Part shown: positions 45,895-53,899 of the stretch, one piece after another
How positions within the stretch are numbered: position 1 is the stretch's first letter
How the letters are laid out: every line of letters starts with the position of its first letter
Source: Paenibacillus qinlingensis
GTDB taxonomy: Bacteria; Bacillota; Bacilli; Paenibacillales; NBRC-103111
Direction of reading: 5' to 3'
Assembly (NCBI RefSeq): GCF_013204845.1
Contig: NZ_JABMKY010000009.1
Coordinates: 226,224-290,223, forward strand
Length of the DNA stretch: 64,000 bases
Notes under the pieces: model-generated
Seen by the model: the letters and a program-made list of their open reading frames with translations, nothing else
Database searches by the model: none
Told to the model about the DNA's origin: nothing
Translations under genes and position numbers: made by a program

Positions 45895-46887
45895 ATGAGT
45901 TATTCAGCTCGTACATCCAGATATGATTCAATGACTTATAACCGGAGTGGTCGCAGCGGCCTGAAACTTCCGGCGATTTCGTTAGGACTGTGGCATAATT
46001 TTGGCGGGATTGACGCGTTTGAGAATGGCAGAACGATGCTCAAGAGTGCGTTTGATCTGGGGATTACACACTTCGATTTAGCGAACAATTACGGGCCGCC
46101 ACCGGGTTCAGCAGAAGAAATGTTTGGGAAGATGCTCAAAGGTGATCTCGCTGCCTATCGAGATGAACTTATTATTTCGACGAAAGCGGGATACTACATG
46201 TGGCCGGGGCCTTATGGGGAATGGGGTTCCAAGAAGAACTTGATTGCCAGTTTAGATCAAAGCTTGAAGCGGATGCAAGTAGACTATGTTGACATCTTTT
46301 ATCATCACCGTCCAGATCCAAATACACCGCTTGAAGAGACGATGGCTGCCTTGCATCAAATCGTGCAACAAGGCAAAGCACTATACGTTGGTATTTCTAA
46401 CTATAAGCCTGAAGAAACGAAAGAAGCCTCCCGTATCTTGAAGCGACTTGGGACGCCTTGCGTGATCCATCAACCGAGTTATTCCATGATGAACCGTTGG
46501 ATTGAGGATGGTCTTCAGGATGTTTTGGAAGAAGAAGGAATCGGTTCGATTGCCTTTTCACCCCTGTTCAAAGGAATACTTACCGACCGTTATTTGAACG
46601 GTATTGCACCGGATTCACGCGCTGCAAGCTCCAGTGTGTTCCTTAAAGAATCCGATATTAATGAAGAAAGAATTTCGAAGGTCAGACAATTAAACACACT
46701 TGCAGCTGAACGCGGTCAGAAAATGTCTCAGATGGCATTAGCATGGGTGTTGCGCGGTGGTCGTGTCACATCAGCTCTTATCGGAGCTAGCAAAGTCAGC
46801 CAAATCGAAGATGCGGTTGAAGCATTGAAAGCTCCTGCATTTACCCAAGAAGAATTAGACCAAATCGATAAGATTCTGAACGCATAA
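45895..46887 (+). CDS. Aldo/keto reductase, YghZ-like
   Basis: A 330-residue NADPH-dependent reductase. The start at 45895 has AGGAGG 7 nt upstream (the ATG at 45892 is 4 nt away), and the promoter lies beyond the longer frame's ATG. The catalytic tetrad is visible as Asp61 (HFDLANNYG), Tyr66, Lys97 (ISTKAGYY) and the histidine pair in YHHRPDP (137/138). PPPGSAEEMFG and YMWPGPYGEWGS resemble YghZ/GPR-type enzymes that reduce glyceraldehyde 3-phosphate or methylglyoxal, although the true substrate is unknown. It stands alone, converging with the AraC gene at 46908, only 20 bp away. Confidence 0.9.
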   Translation: MSYSARTSRYDSMTYNRSGRSGLKLPAISLGLWHNFGGIDAFENGRTMLKSAFDLGITHFDLANNYGPPPGSAEEMFGKMLKGDLAAYRDELIISTKAGYYMWPGPYGEWGSKKNLIASLDQSLKRMQVDYVDIFYHHRPDPNTPLEETMAALHQIVQQGKALYVGISNYKPEETKEASRILKRLGTPCVIHQPSYSMMNRWIEDGLQDVLEEEGIGSIAFSPLFKGILTDRYLNGIAPDSRAASSSVFLKESDINEERISKVRQLNTLAAERGQKMSQMALAWVLRGGRVTSALIGASKVSQIEDAVEALKAPAFTQEELDQIDKILNA

Positions 46888-46907
46888 GAGCTCAATTTTC
46901 TTGATCA

Positions 46908-47747
46908 TCAAGCATTCTGTGATATCTGATTCCGAAAATGTTTAGGGGATACGCCCTTGACTCTCTTAAACATTTTGGAGAAGATCAATTGATCTTGATA
47001 GCCGACTGAGTTAGCAATTTCCCCTATGGCATAGTTGCTCTTCTCCAGTAACTCACTTGCTTTATTCATCCGATATTGCAGGAGATATTGCTGGGGAGGC
47101 AGCCCTGTCGCCTCTTTGAAAATAGCCGAGAAATATTTGCGATCCAGCTTCAGAAGTGCAGCAAGCCCCTCGATTGAAATAGGCTCATTATAATGAGCAT
47201 GAATAAATTCCATACTTTGGATCATATAACTATCCCATCTATTAGGAAGTACATCACCAACCGAAGAGGCGGGAGCCACTTCAAGTAATGCCGTCATGCA
47301 TTCATACATAATAACTTTCAGCTGTAAATCAGCACTATGAGCATGAGCATTCGCGTCCGTTAATTGTTCGTACATCGTCGGCATAACTTTCCGATCCATC
47401 GAAAAAACCGGCTGCTCCGGCGACAATCTAGTTCGAGATAAAATGGATTCAACCTGTGCCCCTTGAAAGCCAAACCACGAATATGTCCAAGGATCTGCCT
47501 GATCTGCTTCGTAATAGGTAATCACATGTGGGTGTATAAGAAATGCCTGCCCTGGATTCAGCTGATGTGTCCCATTTCCGATACGGACAAATCCCGTACC
47601 TTTATGAATAAAATGAATTTTGTACATATCACGAACGCCTGGCCCTACGGTATGACCGGGTTTACAATCCTCTTTGCCCCAATGCATGAGATGTATATCC
47701 GGATCCTTCCGGAATAATCGTTCTTGATTGTAATGAAAGATCGCCAT
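46908..47747 (-). CDS. AraC-family regulator with N-terminal cupin domain
   Basis: A 279-residue one-component regulator. Residues about 15-150 form a cupin sugar-binding domain (HKGTGFVRIGNGTHQLNPGQ). The double helix-turn-helix at about 175-275 contains LDRKYFSAIFKEATG and GEIANSVGYQDQLIFSKMFKRV, ending VSPKHFRN. GAGG lies 7 nt ahead of the ATG. An extended -10 promoter is found directly upstream. It is the last of three AraC-type genes in this 5-kb stretch and may control the neighbouring sugar genes or the aldo/keto reductase. Confidence 0.9.
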   Translation of the reverse strand: MAIFHYNQERLFRKDPDIHLMHWGKEDCKPGHTVGPGVRDMYKIHFIHKGTGFVRIGNGTHQLNPGQAFLIHPHVITYYEADQADPWTYSWFGFQGAQVESILSRTRLSPEQPVFSMDRKVMPTMYEQLTDANAHAHSADLQLKVIMYECMTALLEVAPASSVGDVLPNRWDSYMIQSMEFIHAHYNEPISIEGLAALLKLDRKYFSAIFKEATGLPPQQYLLQYRMNKASELLEKSNYAIGEIANSVGYQDQLIFSKMFKRVKGVSPKHFRNQISQNA

Positions 47748-47778
47748 TCGTCATCCTCACCTCCTCTTGCGTACAGAC

Positions 47779-47787
47779 ATTATACCA
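47779..47787 (-). promoter_or_regulatory. Extended -10 promoter of the cupin AraC gene
   Basis: On the minus strand the sequence TGGTATAAT is a perfect extended -10 (TGnTATAAT), 32 bp before the start codon. The 17-bp-spaced -35 region is poor, as is usual for extended -10 promoters. It abuts the 3' end of the pentapeptide gene. Confidence 0.65.
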
Positions 47788-47795
47788 TAAATCAA

Positions 47796-48404
47796 TCATC
47801 CATTGATCTTAGCACCATGCGAAAGCGTGAATAAGACAGCTTGCTCTCGATCCATACGCAAGCCGGTGATGGTCAAGGTTTTGAAATCTACGCCAGCCAT
47901 TATGGCGCCTCTAACGTCAGCGCCTTGCAGATTGGCTTTGGCGAAGTTCGCCATACTCAGATCACAATCTCTTAAATCAGCCCTATCCAGATTGGATCCG
48001 GAGAAATCAGCTTCATGAAATTTAACCCCGCGCAAATCCTGTCTAACTAATCGACTATGCCGTAAATTGGTGTAGGACCAATCCCCCCGGTCAATCGTAA
48101 TGCCATCCAAATTCGCGTTCGAGAAATCAGATCCCAACATTTTACAGTTCTCGAATTTCGTAACAAACAGATTAGCACTGCTAAAGCTACAATTTTCAAA
48201 CGCGGATTCTTTATGTAGAGAGCCATTTAACGAAGCTCCGCGAAAGTCACACGCAATGAAGCGACAGTGACTAGTATTAATTTCCTCTAAAGAACCATTC
48301 GCAAACGAGCATCCGTCAAATGTGCAACTGATAAGCTCGCCATATCTTAAATCTTGTGTGCCAAAGTTAACGCCTGAATAAGTCTGATTCATTTGCTGAA
48401 ACAT
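47796..48404 (-). CDS. Pentapeptide-repeat protein
   Basis: A 202-residue protein starting at the ATG at 48404 (AGGAGG at 6 nt; the frame extends to 48470 without a site). Nearly the whole length consists of A(D/N)LxX-type pentapeptides, such as SDFSNANLDG, ADFSGSNLDRADLRDCDLSMANF and KANLQGADV, folding as a right-handed quadrilateral beta-helix. The family includes gyrase-protecting Qnr proteins as well as many of unknown role, and nothing here points to one. It lies 48 nt upstream of the AraC gene, which has its own promoter. Confidence 0.85.
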   Translation of the reverse strand: MFQQMNQTYSGVNFGTQDLRYGELISCTFDGCSFANGSLEEINTSHCRFIACDFRGASLNGSLHKESAFENCSFSSANLFVTKFENCKMLGSDFSNANLDGITIDRGDWSYTNLRHSRLVRQDLRGVKFHEADFSGSNLDRADLRDCDLSMANFAKANLQGADVRGAIMAGVDFKTLTITGLRMDREQAVLFTLSHGAKING

Positions 48405-48503
48405 AAGCTGCCTCCTAGGTTTAGTTATTTTAATATAGCACACGGCAGTCAAGTACCTGCATATCACCAAATGGAAGTCAAGAGTTTTATTTTTTCATGA
48501 GAA

Positions 48504-48547
48504 AAAGCGCCACCCTAGCTTCGACAAGAAGCTTCCGATGTCGCTTT
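48504..48547 (-). terminator. Probable terminator of the 48.6-51.7 kb regulator pair
   Basis: On the minus strand AAAGCG pairs with CGCTTT, and within it AAGCTTC pairs with GAAGCT around TTGTC. A run of T follows (GCGCTTTTTC). The stem has interior mismatches. Confidence 0.55.
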
Positions 48548-48568
48548 ATTCATTGTATATTAGCCGCA

Positions 48569-49396
48569 CTATGCGTTCCTGTAGTCCCGTGGATTCATTC
48601 CTGTATCTCTGGAAAAAATACGTGAGAAATAGAAAGAGTCTGTAAACCCGCAGTCATCCGCGATTTGTTTTACGGGCAGTTTCGTACTCTTCAACAAAAA
48701 TTTCGCCCTATCCAACCTGATTTTCGTCACATATTCAATCAGACTTACTCCCGTATGCTTTTTAAAAGTAATGGATAAATAACCTGGAGATAACGAGACA
48801 TACTCCGCAATTATTTCCCGGGTGATATTTTCTTGATAGTTGGTTCGAATATAAGCTGAAGCCTTCTCAATCATACTTGCTGTTGAACTCTGTTCGAGTT
48901 CCCTACTAGCAAGCTCATTCACGGCCTGGACGTTATTTAGAAATTCTAGCTTCACAAGCCATTCATAGTTCTTGCTTTTGGACTGCCACAGATGGAATGC
49001 TTTGCGAAAAGATTCTTCAATATTTACTTGCCCTATTGGAAAAACATCTCCACAAATCGGCAACTTCGCTATACTGTCCACGGACAGCATTTCGCCATTT
49101 TCCCATCGTACTAAGCGATACAAAAAATGAAAAGAAATAAAACAAACGGGAAACTTCGGATCCGTTGTGATTCGCATGTTAACGCCAGGCCGCACTTGAA
49201 ACAAATGTCCCGCTTGAAGTTGATACTTCTCCCCGTCAATCTCAAGTGTTCCTGCACCATGATACACATAAGACAGTGTATGCAATTTGGTTTTATCCCG
49301 CAATAATAGATAGTTAAAATCTTCCCAAAAGGCCGGATCCCGCTCCACAACATCGATAATTCTAGGTGTAAAGCTCGTCAGAAATTCATCACTCAT
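48569..49396 (-). CDS. AraC-family regulator with cupin-like domain, coupled to membrane AraC
   Basis: A 275-residue one-component regulator. The N-terminal half has the beta-rich AraC-ligand-binding signature (YVYHGAGTLEIDGEKYQLQ) and the C-terminal half the double helix-turn-helix (SPGYLSITFKKHTG, VKQIADDCGFTDSFYFSRIF), ending MNPRDYRN. Its ATG overlaps the TGA of the 49393 gene in ATGA, so translation is coupled. The two products probably act on the divergent transport operon at 51941-55435, one sensing outside and one inside the cell; this is an inference. Confidence 0.9.
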   Translation of the reverse strand: MSDEFLTSFTPRIIDVVERDPAFWEDFNYLLLRDKTKLHTLSYVYHGAGTLEIDGEKYQLQAGHLFQVRPGVNMRITTDPKFPVCFISFHFLYRLVRWENGEMLSVDSIAKLPICGDVFPIGQVNIEESFRKAFHLWQSKSKNYEWLVKLEFLNNVQAVNELASRELEQSSTASMIEKASAYIRTNYQENITREIIAEYVSLSPGYLSITFKKHTGVSLIEYVTKIRLDRAKFLLKSTKLPVKQIADDCGFTDSFYFSRIFSRDTGMNPRDYRNA

Positions 49397-51687
49397 ACCT
49401 GATCCGCCTTTTCGCGGTATTGACCTGGCGTAATACCTTCATACTTTTTGAATAACCGGTTGAAATAAGGAGGCTGATAACCCACTTGTATCGCAATATC
49501 ATTAATTTTTTCATCTGTCTCTACAAGCAGCTTCTTTGCCTGATTGAGCCTGAACTGTGTCAAATAGTCGATGAACGTCTGCCCGGTTACTTGTTTAAAG
49601 CCGAGACTTAGTTTCTTGGAATAGGTGCCATGCAAATCAGCACAGGCTTCAAGCGAAATATCTGTGGCATAATTCGTATGAATCGTTTGCAGCACATTCT
49701 CAACGAGCTGTTTCAGCTGCATATCTTGCGTGCTGTGCAAGCGTAACACATACGGCTCAATAATATGCTGCTTCATCCAAGCAAGCACCGCTTCTGGCTC
49801 TCGAACTTCGGCTAGTTGTTCCCACATATCCAGCCCTTCATTCAACGTAAGCGGATTAAAGCCGGAAATCATAATGGTATTCAGCATATTGCTGCACAAT
49901 TGAAGCAGCCCTTGCCGAACTCCAAGTTCAATAACGGATTGATTCTTCAATAGACGGAGAAACTCATCCAATCGCTGATTTAACTCCTCTTCGTTCCCTG
50001 AACGCAAAGCCTTAAGGAGCAAACTCTCTTCTTCGAAAGGGTAGTGAATGGCATCATGCCCATCTGGAATGAGTTCATTCACATCGAGAATCTGCTGTTC
50101 CTCCCCAATTTTTCGATAATTCAGCGCACTGCGCGCGTCATCGAATAGAACAGGAAGTCTTCGCAACTCCGTTGTACGCGTTCCAACACTTACAGTAACT
50201 TCCAACTTAAGCAAACTATTCAAGGTGTGAGCGAGCTCTTCTGCCAAATGAAATAGACTTGATTGCATGCCTTCTACGGACATATTCACAGGTTGTCGAA
50301 TGAGTATCCCGAGCGTCATATCTTGAAAATTAACCGTGTTCGCCTCCATGCCTTTCCCCTTCGTTAACTCTTGCGTAATGTTCACCGCGGCAAAAGTAAC
50401 AAGTTGTTCGTCCCCTTGCGAGAATTTGCCTTCGGATCGATATATACCATGCATCTGGACGGCTAGCACGGCAAATACACGATCTGACACCTCCCACCCA
50501 TACTGCGCCATGCGATCGGCCAGTTCGACTTCACTCAGAAAAGAAAGATGTCCCTGTAACAGTTGGAGGAGGAAATTTTCCCGCAGGGAAGGCAGTTGTT
50601 GATCAACCCGCTCCTGCAAAATCTGGCTCTCGCGCGAAAGGTGCTTCCACTCATCGGCGATGGTTGCAAACTCATCTGTCGTAACGGCAGTTCTGCCTGG
50701 TAATAGCTGCTGCATCAGCCGTTGGACAGGTTGGTACATGTGGCGATACGAATACCACGAAAGAAATAAAGCCAATAAGATTCCGAAGCAGCCGGTCATG
50801 ATCATGACACGTGACACCGTCTGGACGGGTTTGGTCATTTGTTCGAGTGGCGTAGCGGCGGCTATGATCCACATATTCTCGATTCGCTTCATCTGACCAT
50901 AGGAGACCGAATAAGCTTCGCCATCCCAAGATTCTACAGAGGAAGCATGCTCTGTCTTTTGCCCTAGAACCGATTTCATCAAAGTCTGATCTAGCTCGGT
51001 TGGCTGACCAATATCCGTTGCACCCAATGAAACAATGCCCCCATCTTGCTGCATGAGCAGGGTCGCTCCTGTCCCTTCCGAATCTAATTCGGCGATGAGC
51101 GCATTTAATTGTTTAGCGCTTACATCAATCATTAACGCGGCTTCCGTTTCTACAAGTCCCCCTGGAATACGCACAACTAACGTATAGGGTACGTTCTCTT
51201 TGCGCGGCACCAGCCGATTCGTCCAATAGACATCACGCTGATACGAAGCCAATGCACGGTACAACTGCTTCTCTTCCAAGGATTCAATGCCCACAATACC
51301 TGTACTTTCCTTGATCAGCACTTGCTGCTTGTCCAGATAGAGGGTTACTTCCTGAATAAGTGGATCTGACGCTTTAATCCAGGATAGCGCTTGATAAATC
51401 GAGCGCGTACTTTTGTAATCTTTGTAGAGATCCAAATCCTTATAACTACTGCTTAAATTTAAATTAAATGACCACTGGGCCATGATGGATTCCAAATGGT
51501 TTAGGTTTTCATTGATCCGCTCTGTTGCGTAGGCAACTTGATTGCGATGCGTTTTCTGTGCCTCTGCTTCAATTTGCTGCGTGCCAACCACATAGAGAAT
51601 CATTCCGATAATCGCTGCTGGTAGACAAGCACTAATAATGGCGATGAGAAATCCCTTCCGTTGATAATGCTGTCTCCGCATGCTCAT
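49393..51687 (-). CDS. Membrane-bound AraC-type regulator with extracellular sensor
   Basis: A 764-residue regulator with the same design as the 43338 protein. Helix 1 is at about 12-33, the extracellular region at 34-290 (containing YTLVVRIPGGLVETEAALMI), and helix 2 at about 293-313. A degenerate GGDEF-like segment follows, then the AraC double helix-turn-helix (about 660-758; TYSKKLSLGFKQVTG, DIAIQVGYQPPYFNRLFKKY, ending ITPGQYREK). It lacks a receiver domain. It is divergent from the permease operon, with 253 bp between them carrying three phased GGAAAT motifs, and is translationally coupled to the regulator that follows. Confidence 0.88.
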   Translation of the reverse strand: MSMRRQHYQRKGFLIAIISACLPAAIIGMILYVVGTQQIEAEAQKTHRNQVAYATERINENLNHLESIMAQWSFNLNLSSSYKDLDLYKDYKSTRSIYQALSWIKASDPLIQEVTLYLDKQQVLIKESTGIVGIESLEEKQLYRALASYQRDVYWTNRLVPRKENVPYTLVVRIPGGLVETEAALMIDVSAKQLNALIAELDSEGTGATLLMQQDGGIVSLGATDIGQPTELDQTLMKSVLGQKTEHASSVESWDGEAYSVSYGQMKRIENMWIIAAATPLEQMTKPVQTVSRVMIMTGCFGILLALFLSWYSYRHMYQPVQRLMQQLLPGRTAVTTDEFATIADEWKHLSRESQILQERVDQQLPSLRENFLLQLLQGHLSFLSEVELADRMAQYGWEVSDRVFAVLAVQMHGIYRSEGKFSQGDEQLVTFAAVNITQELTKGKGMEANTVNFQDMTLGILIRQPVNMSVEGMQSSLFHLAEELAHTLNSLLKLEVTVSVGTRTTELRRLPVLFDDARSALNYRKIGEEQQILDVNELIPDGHDAIHYPFEEESLLLKALRSGNEEELNQRLDEFLRLLKNQSVIELGVRQGLLQLCSNMLNTIMISGFNPLTLNEGLDMWEQLAEVREPEAVLAWMKQHIIEPYVLRLHSTQDMQLKQLVENVLQTIHTNYATDISLEACADLHGTYSKKLSLGFKQVTGQTFIDYLTQFRLNQAKKLLVETDEKINDIAIQVGYQPPYFNRLFKKYEGITPGQYREKADQV

Positions 51688-51798
51688 TACGCCTCCCTAT
51701 CAACATTCGATGTTTGTCTTTCACCTGTTGTCCATCCATCATATAAGAAAAAAAAGCCATCTGCAAAGGGAAAATCATTAAAAACAGGCTAAGAATGA

Positions 51799-51886
51799 AT
51801 GTCCAATGACAGGAAATGAGCTTTGCTGAAAAGTGAAACGCTAGGAAATATCTTAGAATAACTGTCTAATTGTCGGAAATTAGCTC
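51799..51886 (+). promoter_or_regulatory. Three helically phased GGAAAT motifs before the transport operon
   Basis: GGAAAT occurs at 51812, 51844 and 51875, spaced 32 and 31 bp (three helical turns each). The outer two share a longer match: TGTCCAATGACAGGAAATGA and TGTCTAATTGTCGGAAATTA, starting at 51800 and 51862. The third overlaps the -35 box. Together they look like AraC-type activator sites for the adjacent regulators. Confidence 0.5.
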
Positions 51887-51898
51887 CTTCCCTATAGT
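51870..51898 (+). promoter_or_regulatory. Promoter of the 51.9-55.4 kb transport operon
   Basis: -35 TTGTCG (51870-51875), exact 17-bp spacer, -10 TATAGT (51893-51898). Transcription would start near 51905, 36-39 bp ahead of the start codons. The -35 is overlapped by the third GGAAAT motif. Confidence 0.65.
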
Positions 51899-51940
51899 AA
51901 AGCCAAGAGACCGAAACTACTTCTTCTGGGAAAGGTGAAA

Positions 51941-52921
51941 ATGATGAAAACCGAAACAACACACACAACTCTTTCTCGTGAAAGACAACCCGCATCTACC
52001 CCCTCTCTCTCGCAAAGCAGGCGTGTATGGCAGGGGTTGAAACGAGATCGCATGCTGTACCTTATCGCTTCTCCCATGTTGGCCTACTTCCTTATCTTTA
52101 AGTATCTTCCAATGTGGGGCGTTCTGATCGCCTTCAAAGATTACTCGCCTTATCTGGGTTTCTGGAACAGTCCCTGGGTCGGATTCCAGCATTTTGAACG
52201 TTTTTTCTCGAATGACAGCTTCTTCCTATTATTACGCAACACGCTCGCTATCAATTTACTAAACTTGATCTTCTTCTTCCCCTTACCGATCGTACTCGCA
52301 CTCATGCTGAATGAGGTACGCAAAGAATGGGTGAAACGCATCATTCAATCTATTATTTATTTGCCGCATTTCTTATCATGGGTGGTTATTGTAGGAATAA
52401 CCTACTTGATGCTATCGACTTCGAGCGGTTTTGTGAATAAATTTCTAGAGTCTCTTGGTTATGACAAAATCAATTTCTTAACAAGTCAGGGCATGTTCTG
52501 GGCCTTACTTACGCTGCAATCCATCTGGAAAGAAGTCGGCTGGGGTACCGTTATTTTCTTGGCTGCCATCGCTTCTGTAGATACCCAACTCTTCGAAGCA
52601 GCTCGCATGGATGGCGCAGGGCGACTTCGCCAAATATGGCACGTCACACTTCCTGCAATCCGCAATGTCATTATCATTCTGCTCATTCTGCGCATCGGGC
52701 ATATGATGGATGTAGGGTTTGAACAGGTCTATCTCATGATGAACGGCGCTGTTTCGGATGTCGCAGATGTGTTTGATACGTATGTGTACCGCAGCGGTAT
52801 TCAACAAGCTCAGTTCAGCTTTAGCACGGCTGTTGGTTTGTTTAAATCCATTGTGGGTGTCATTTTGGTCGTTTTAACGAACCGGCTTGCCAAGAAATTT
52901 GGCGATGACGGCATCTATTAG
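51941..52921 (+). CDS. Carbohydrate ABC transporter permease, LplB type
   Basis: A 326-residue permease. The frame opens at a GTG at 51935, but AAAGG at 51931 favours the ATGs at 51941 or 51944. A cytoplasmic tail of about 35 residues precedes the six-helix core. FKYLPMWGVLIAFKDY and the docking loop LFEAARMDGAGRLRQ are diagnostic. It is the first gene of the operon driven by the promoter at 51870 and is followed by its YtcP-type partner after 12 nt. Confidence 0.92.
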   Translation: MMKTETTHTTLSRERQPASTPSLSQSRRVWQGLKRDRMLYLIASPMLAYFLIFKYLPMWGVLIAFKDYSPYLGFWNSPWVGFQHFERFFSNDSFFLLLRNTLAINLLNLIFFFPLPIVLALMLNEVRKEWVKRIIQSIIYLPHFLSWVVIVGITYLMLSTSSGFVNKFLESLGYDKINFLTSQGMFWALLTLQSIWKEVGWGTVIFLAAIASVDTQLFEAARMDGAGRLRQIWHVTLPAIRNVIIILLILRIGHMMDVGFEQVYLMMNGAVSDVADVFDTYVYRSGIQQAQFSFSTAVGLFKSIVGVILVVLTNRLAKKFGDDGIY

Positions 52922-52933
52922 GAGGTCTCACCC

Positions 52934-53815
52934 ATGAATCAACGTACAACAGCCGACAAGTGGTTTGAGGGAAGTATTTTAGCTGCATTGATTCTTGTGG
53001 CTATCGTCATGTTATTCCCTTTCTATTATATAACTGCTGTCTCTTTCACATCACCGATTGAGTATTTACAGAAAACCATTGTTATCTTTCCTGAAAAATG
53101 GACTCTAGACTCCTACCGATATCTGTTTTCCAATAATGTCTTTATCCAGGCAGCTGGTGTCAGCACCTTTCTAGCCACGGTCGGTACTGCCCTAAGCTTG
53201 ATCATTACATCTGCCGGCGCGTATGCCTTGTCTAGAAAACGTCTTCAAGGCCGAAGAGTGCTGCTTATTCTAATCTTGATGACAACTTTATTCAACCCAG
53301 GGATCATTCCCCCGTATCTCGTTGTTCGAGATTTACATCTGATCAATACGATCTGGGCACTAATTTTACCTGTGCTGACAAGTGGTTGGTATGTGATCTT
53401 AATGAAAGGCTTCTTTGACAGCATCCCCGATGAGCTCGAAGAAGCGGCCAAGATCGATGGTGCAACGGATATGGGGGTGTGGTTCCGAATTATTTTACCC
53501 TTATCCTTACCTTCGCTTGCCGCATTTGGACTCTTCTATGCCGTCGCTTATTGGAACACATTCTTCTCTGCTGTGCTGTATATCACCAAGCCCGATCTTC
53601 GGCCCTTGCAAATTGTGCTTCAACAGCTCCTTATTGATTCCTCATCCTCTTCATCTGGAGAGATTGCCAATAGCATGGTTGGGGAAATTGCCATTCCGAC
53701 TGATACGTTGAAGATGGCTGCAGTTGTCATCGCGACAGTTCCTATTCTACTCGTGTATCCGCTGCTTCAAAAACATTTTGCTAAAGGGGTGATGGTCGGT
53801 TCGATTAAGGGTTAA
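52934..53815 (+). CDS. Carbohydrate ABC transporter permease, YtcP type
   Basis: A 293-residue permease with AGGAGG 8 nt ahead of its ATG. The EAA loop is LEEAAKIDGATDMG and the ending KHFAKGVMVGSIKG fits the family. A Ser-rich stretch (residues 234-241, DSSSSSSG) sits in an outer loop near residue 235. It makes the channel with the preceding permease and is followed by the binding-protein gene after 84 nt. Confidence 0.92.
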   Translation: MNQRTTADKWFEGSILAALILVAIVMLFPFYYITAVSFTSPIEYLQKTIVIFPEKWTLDSYRYLFSNNVFIQAAGVSTFLATVGTALSLIITSAGAYALSRKRLQGRRVLLILILMTTLFNPGIIPPYLVVRDLHLINTIWALILPVLTSGWYVILMKGFFDSIPDELEEAAKIDGATDMGVWFRIILPLSLPSLAAFGLFYAVAYWNTFFSAVLYITKPDLRPLQIVLQQLLIDSSSSSSGEIANSMVGEIAIPTDTLKMAAVVIATVPILLVYPLLQKHFAKGVMVGSIKG

Positions 53816-53899
53816 CAGATTTCGGGAACGTATCGCGATGGCAGACAGGTTTATAAGTTCAATGAGAAATTGTATGATAACCATGGGAGGTTGATTCAT

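Noticed and set aside
46900..46912. Terminator between the aldo/keto reductase and AraC genes
   Set aside because: CTTGATCATCAAG is only a 6-bp palindrome overlapping the AraC stop, without a T-run.
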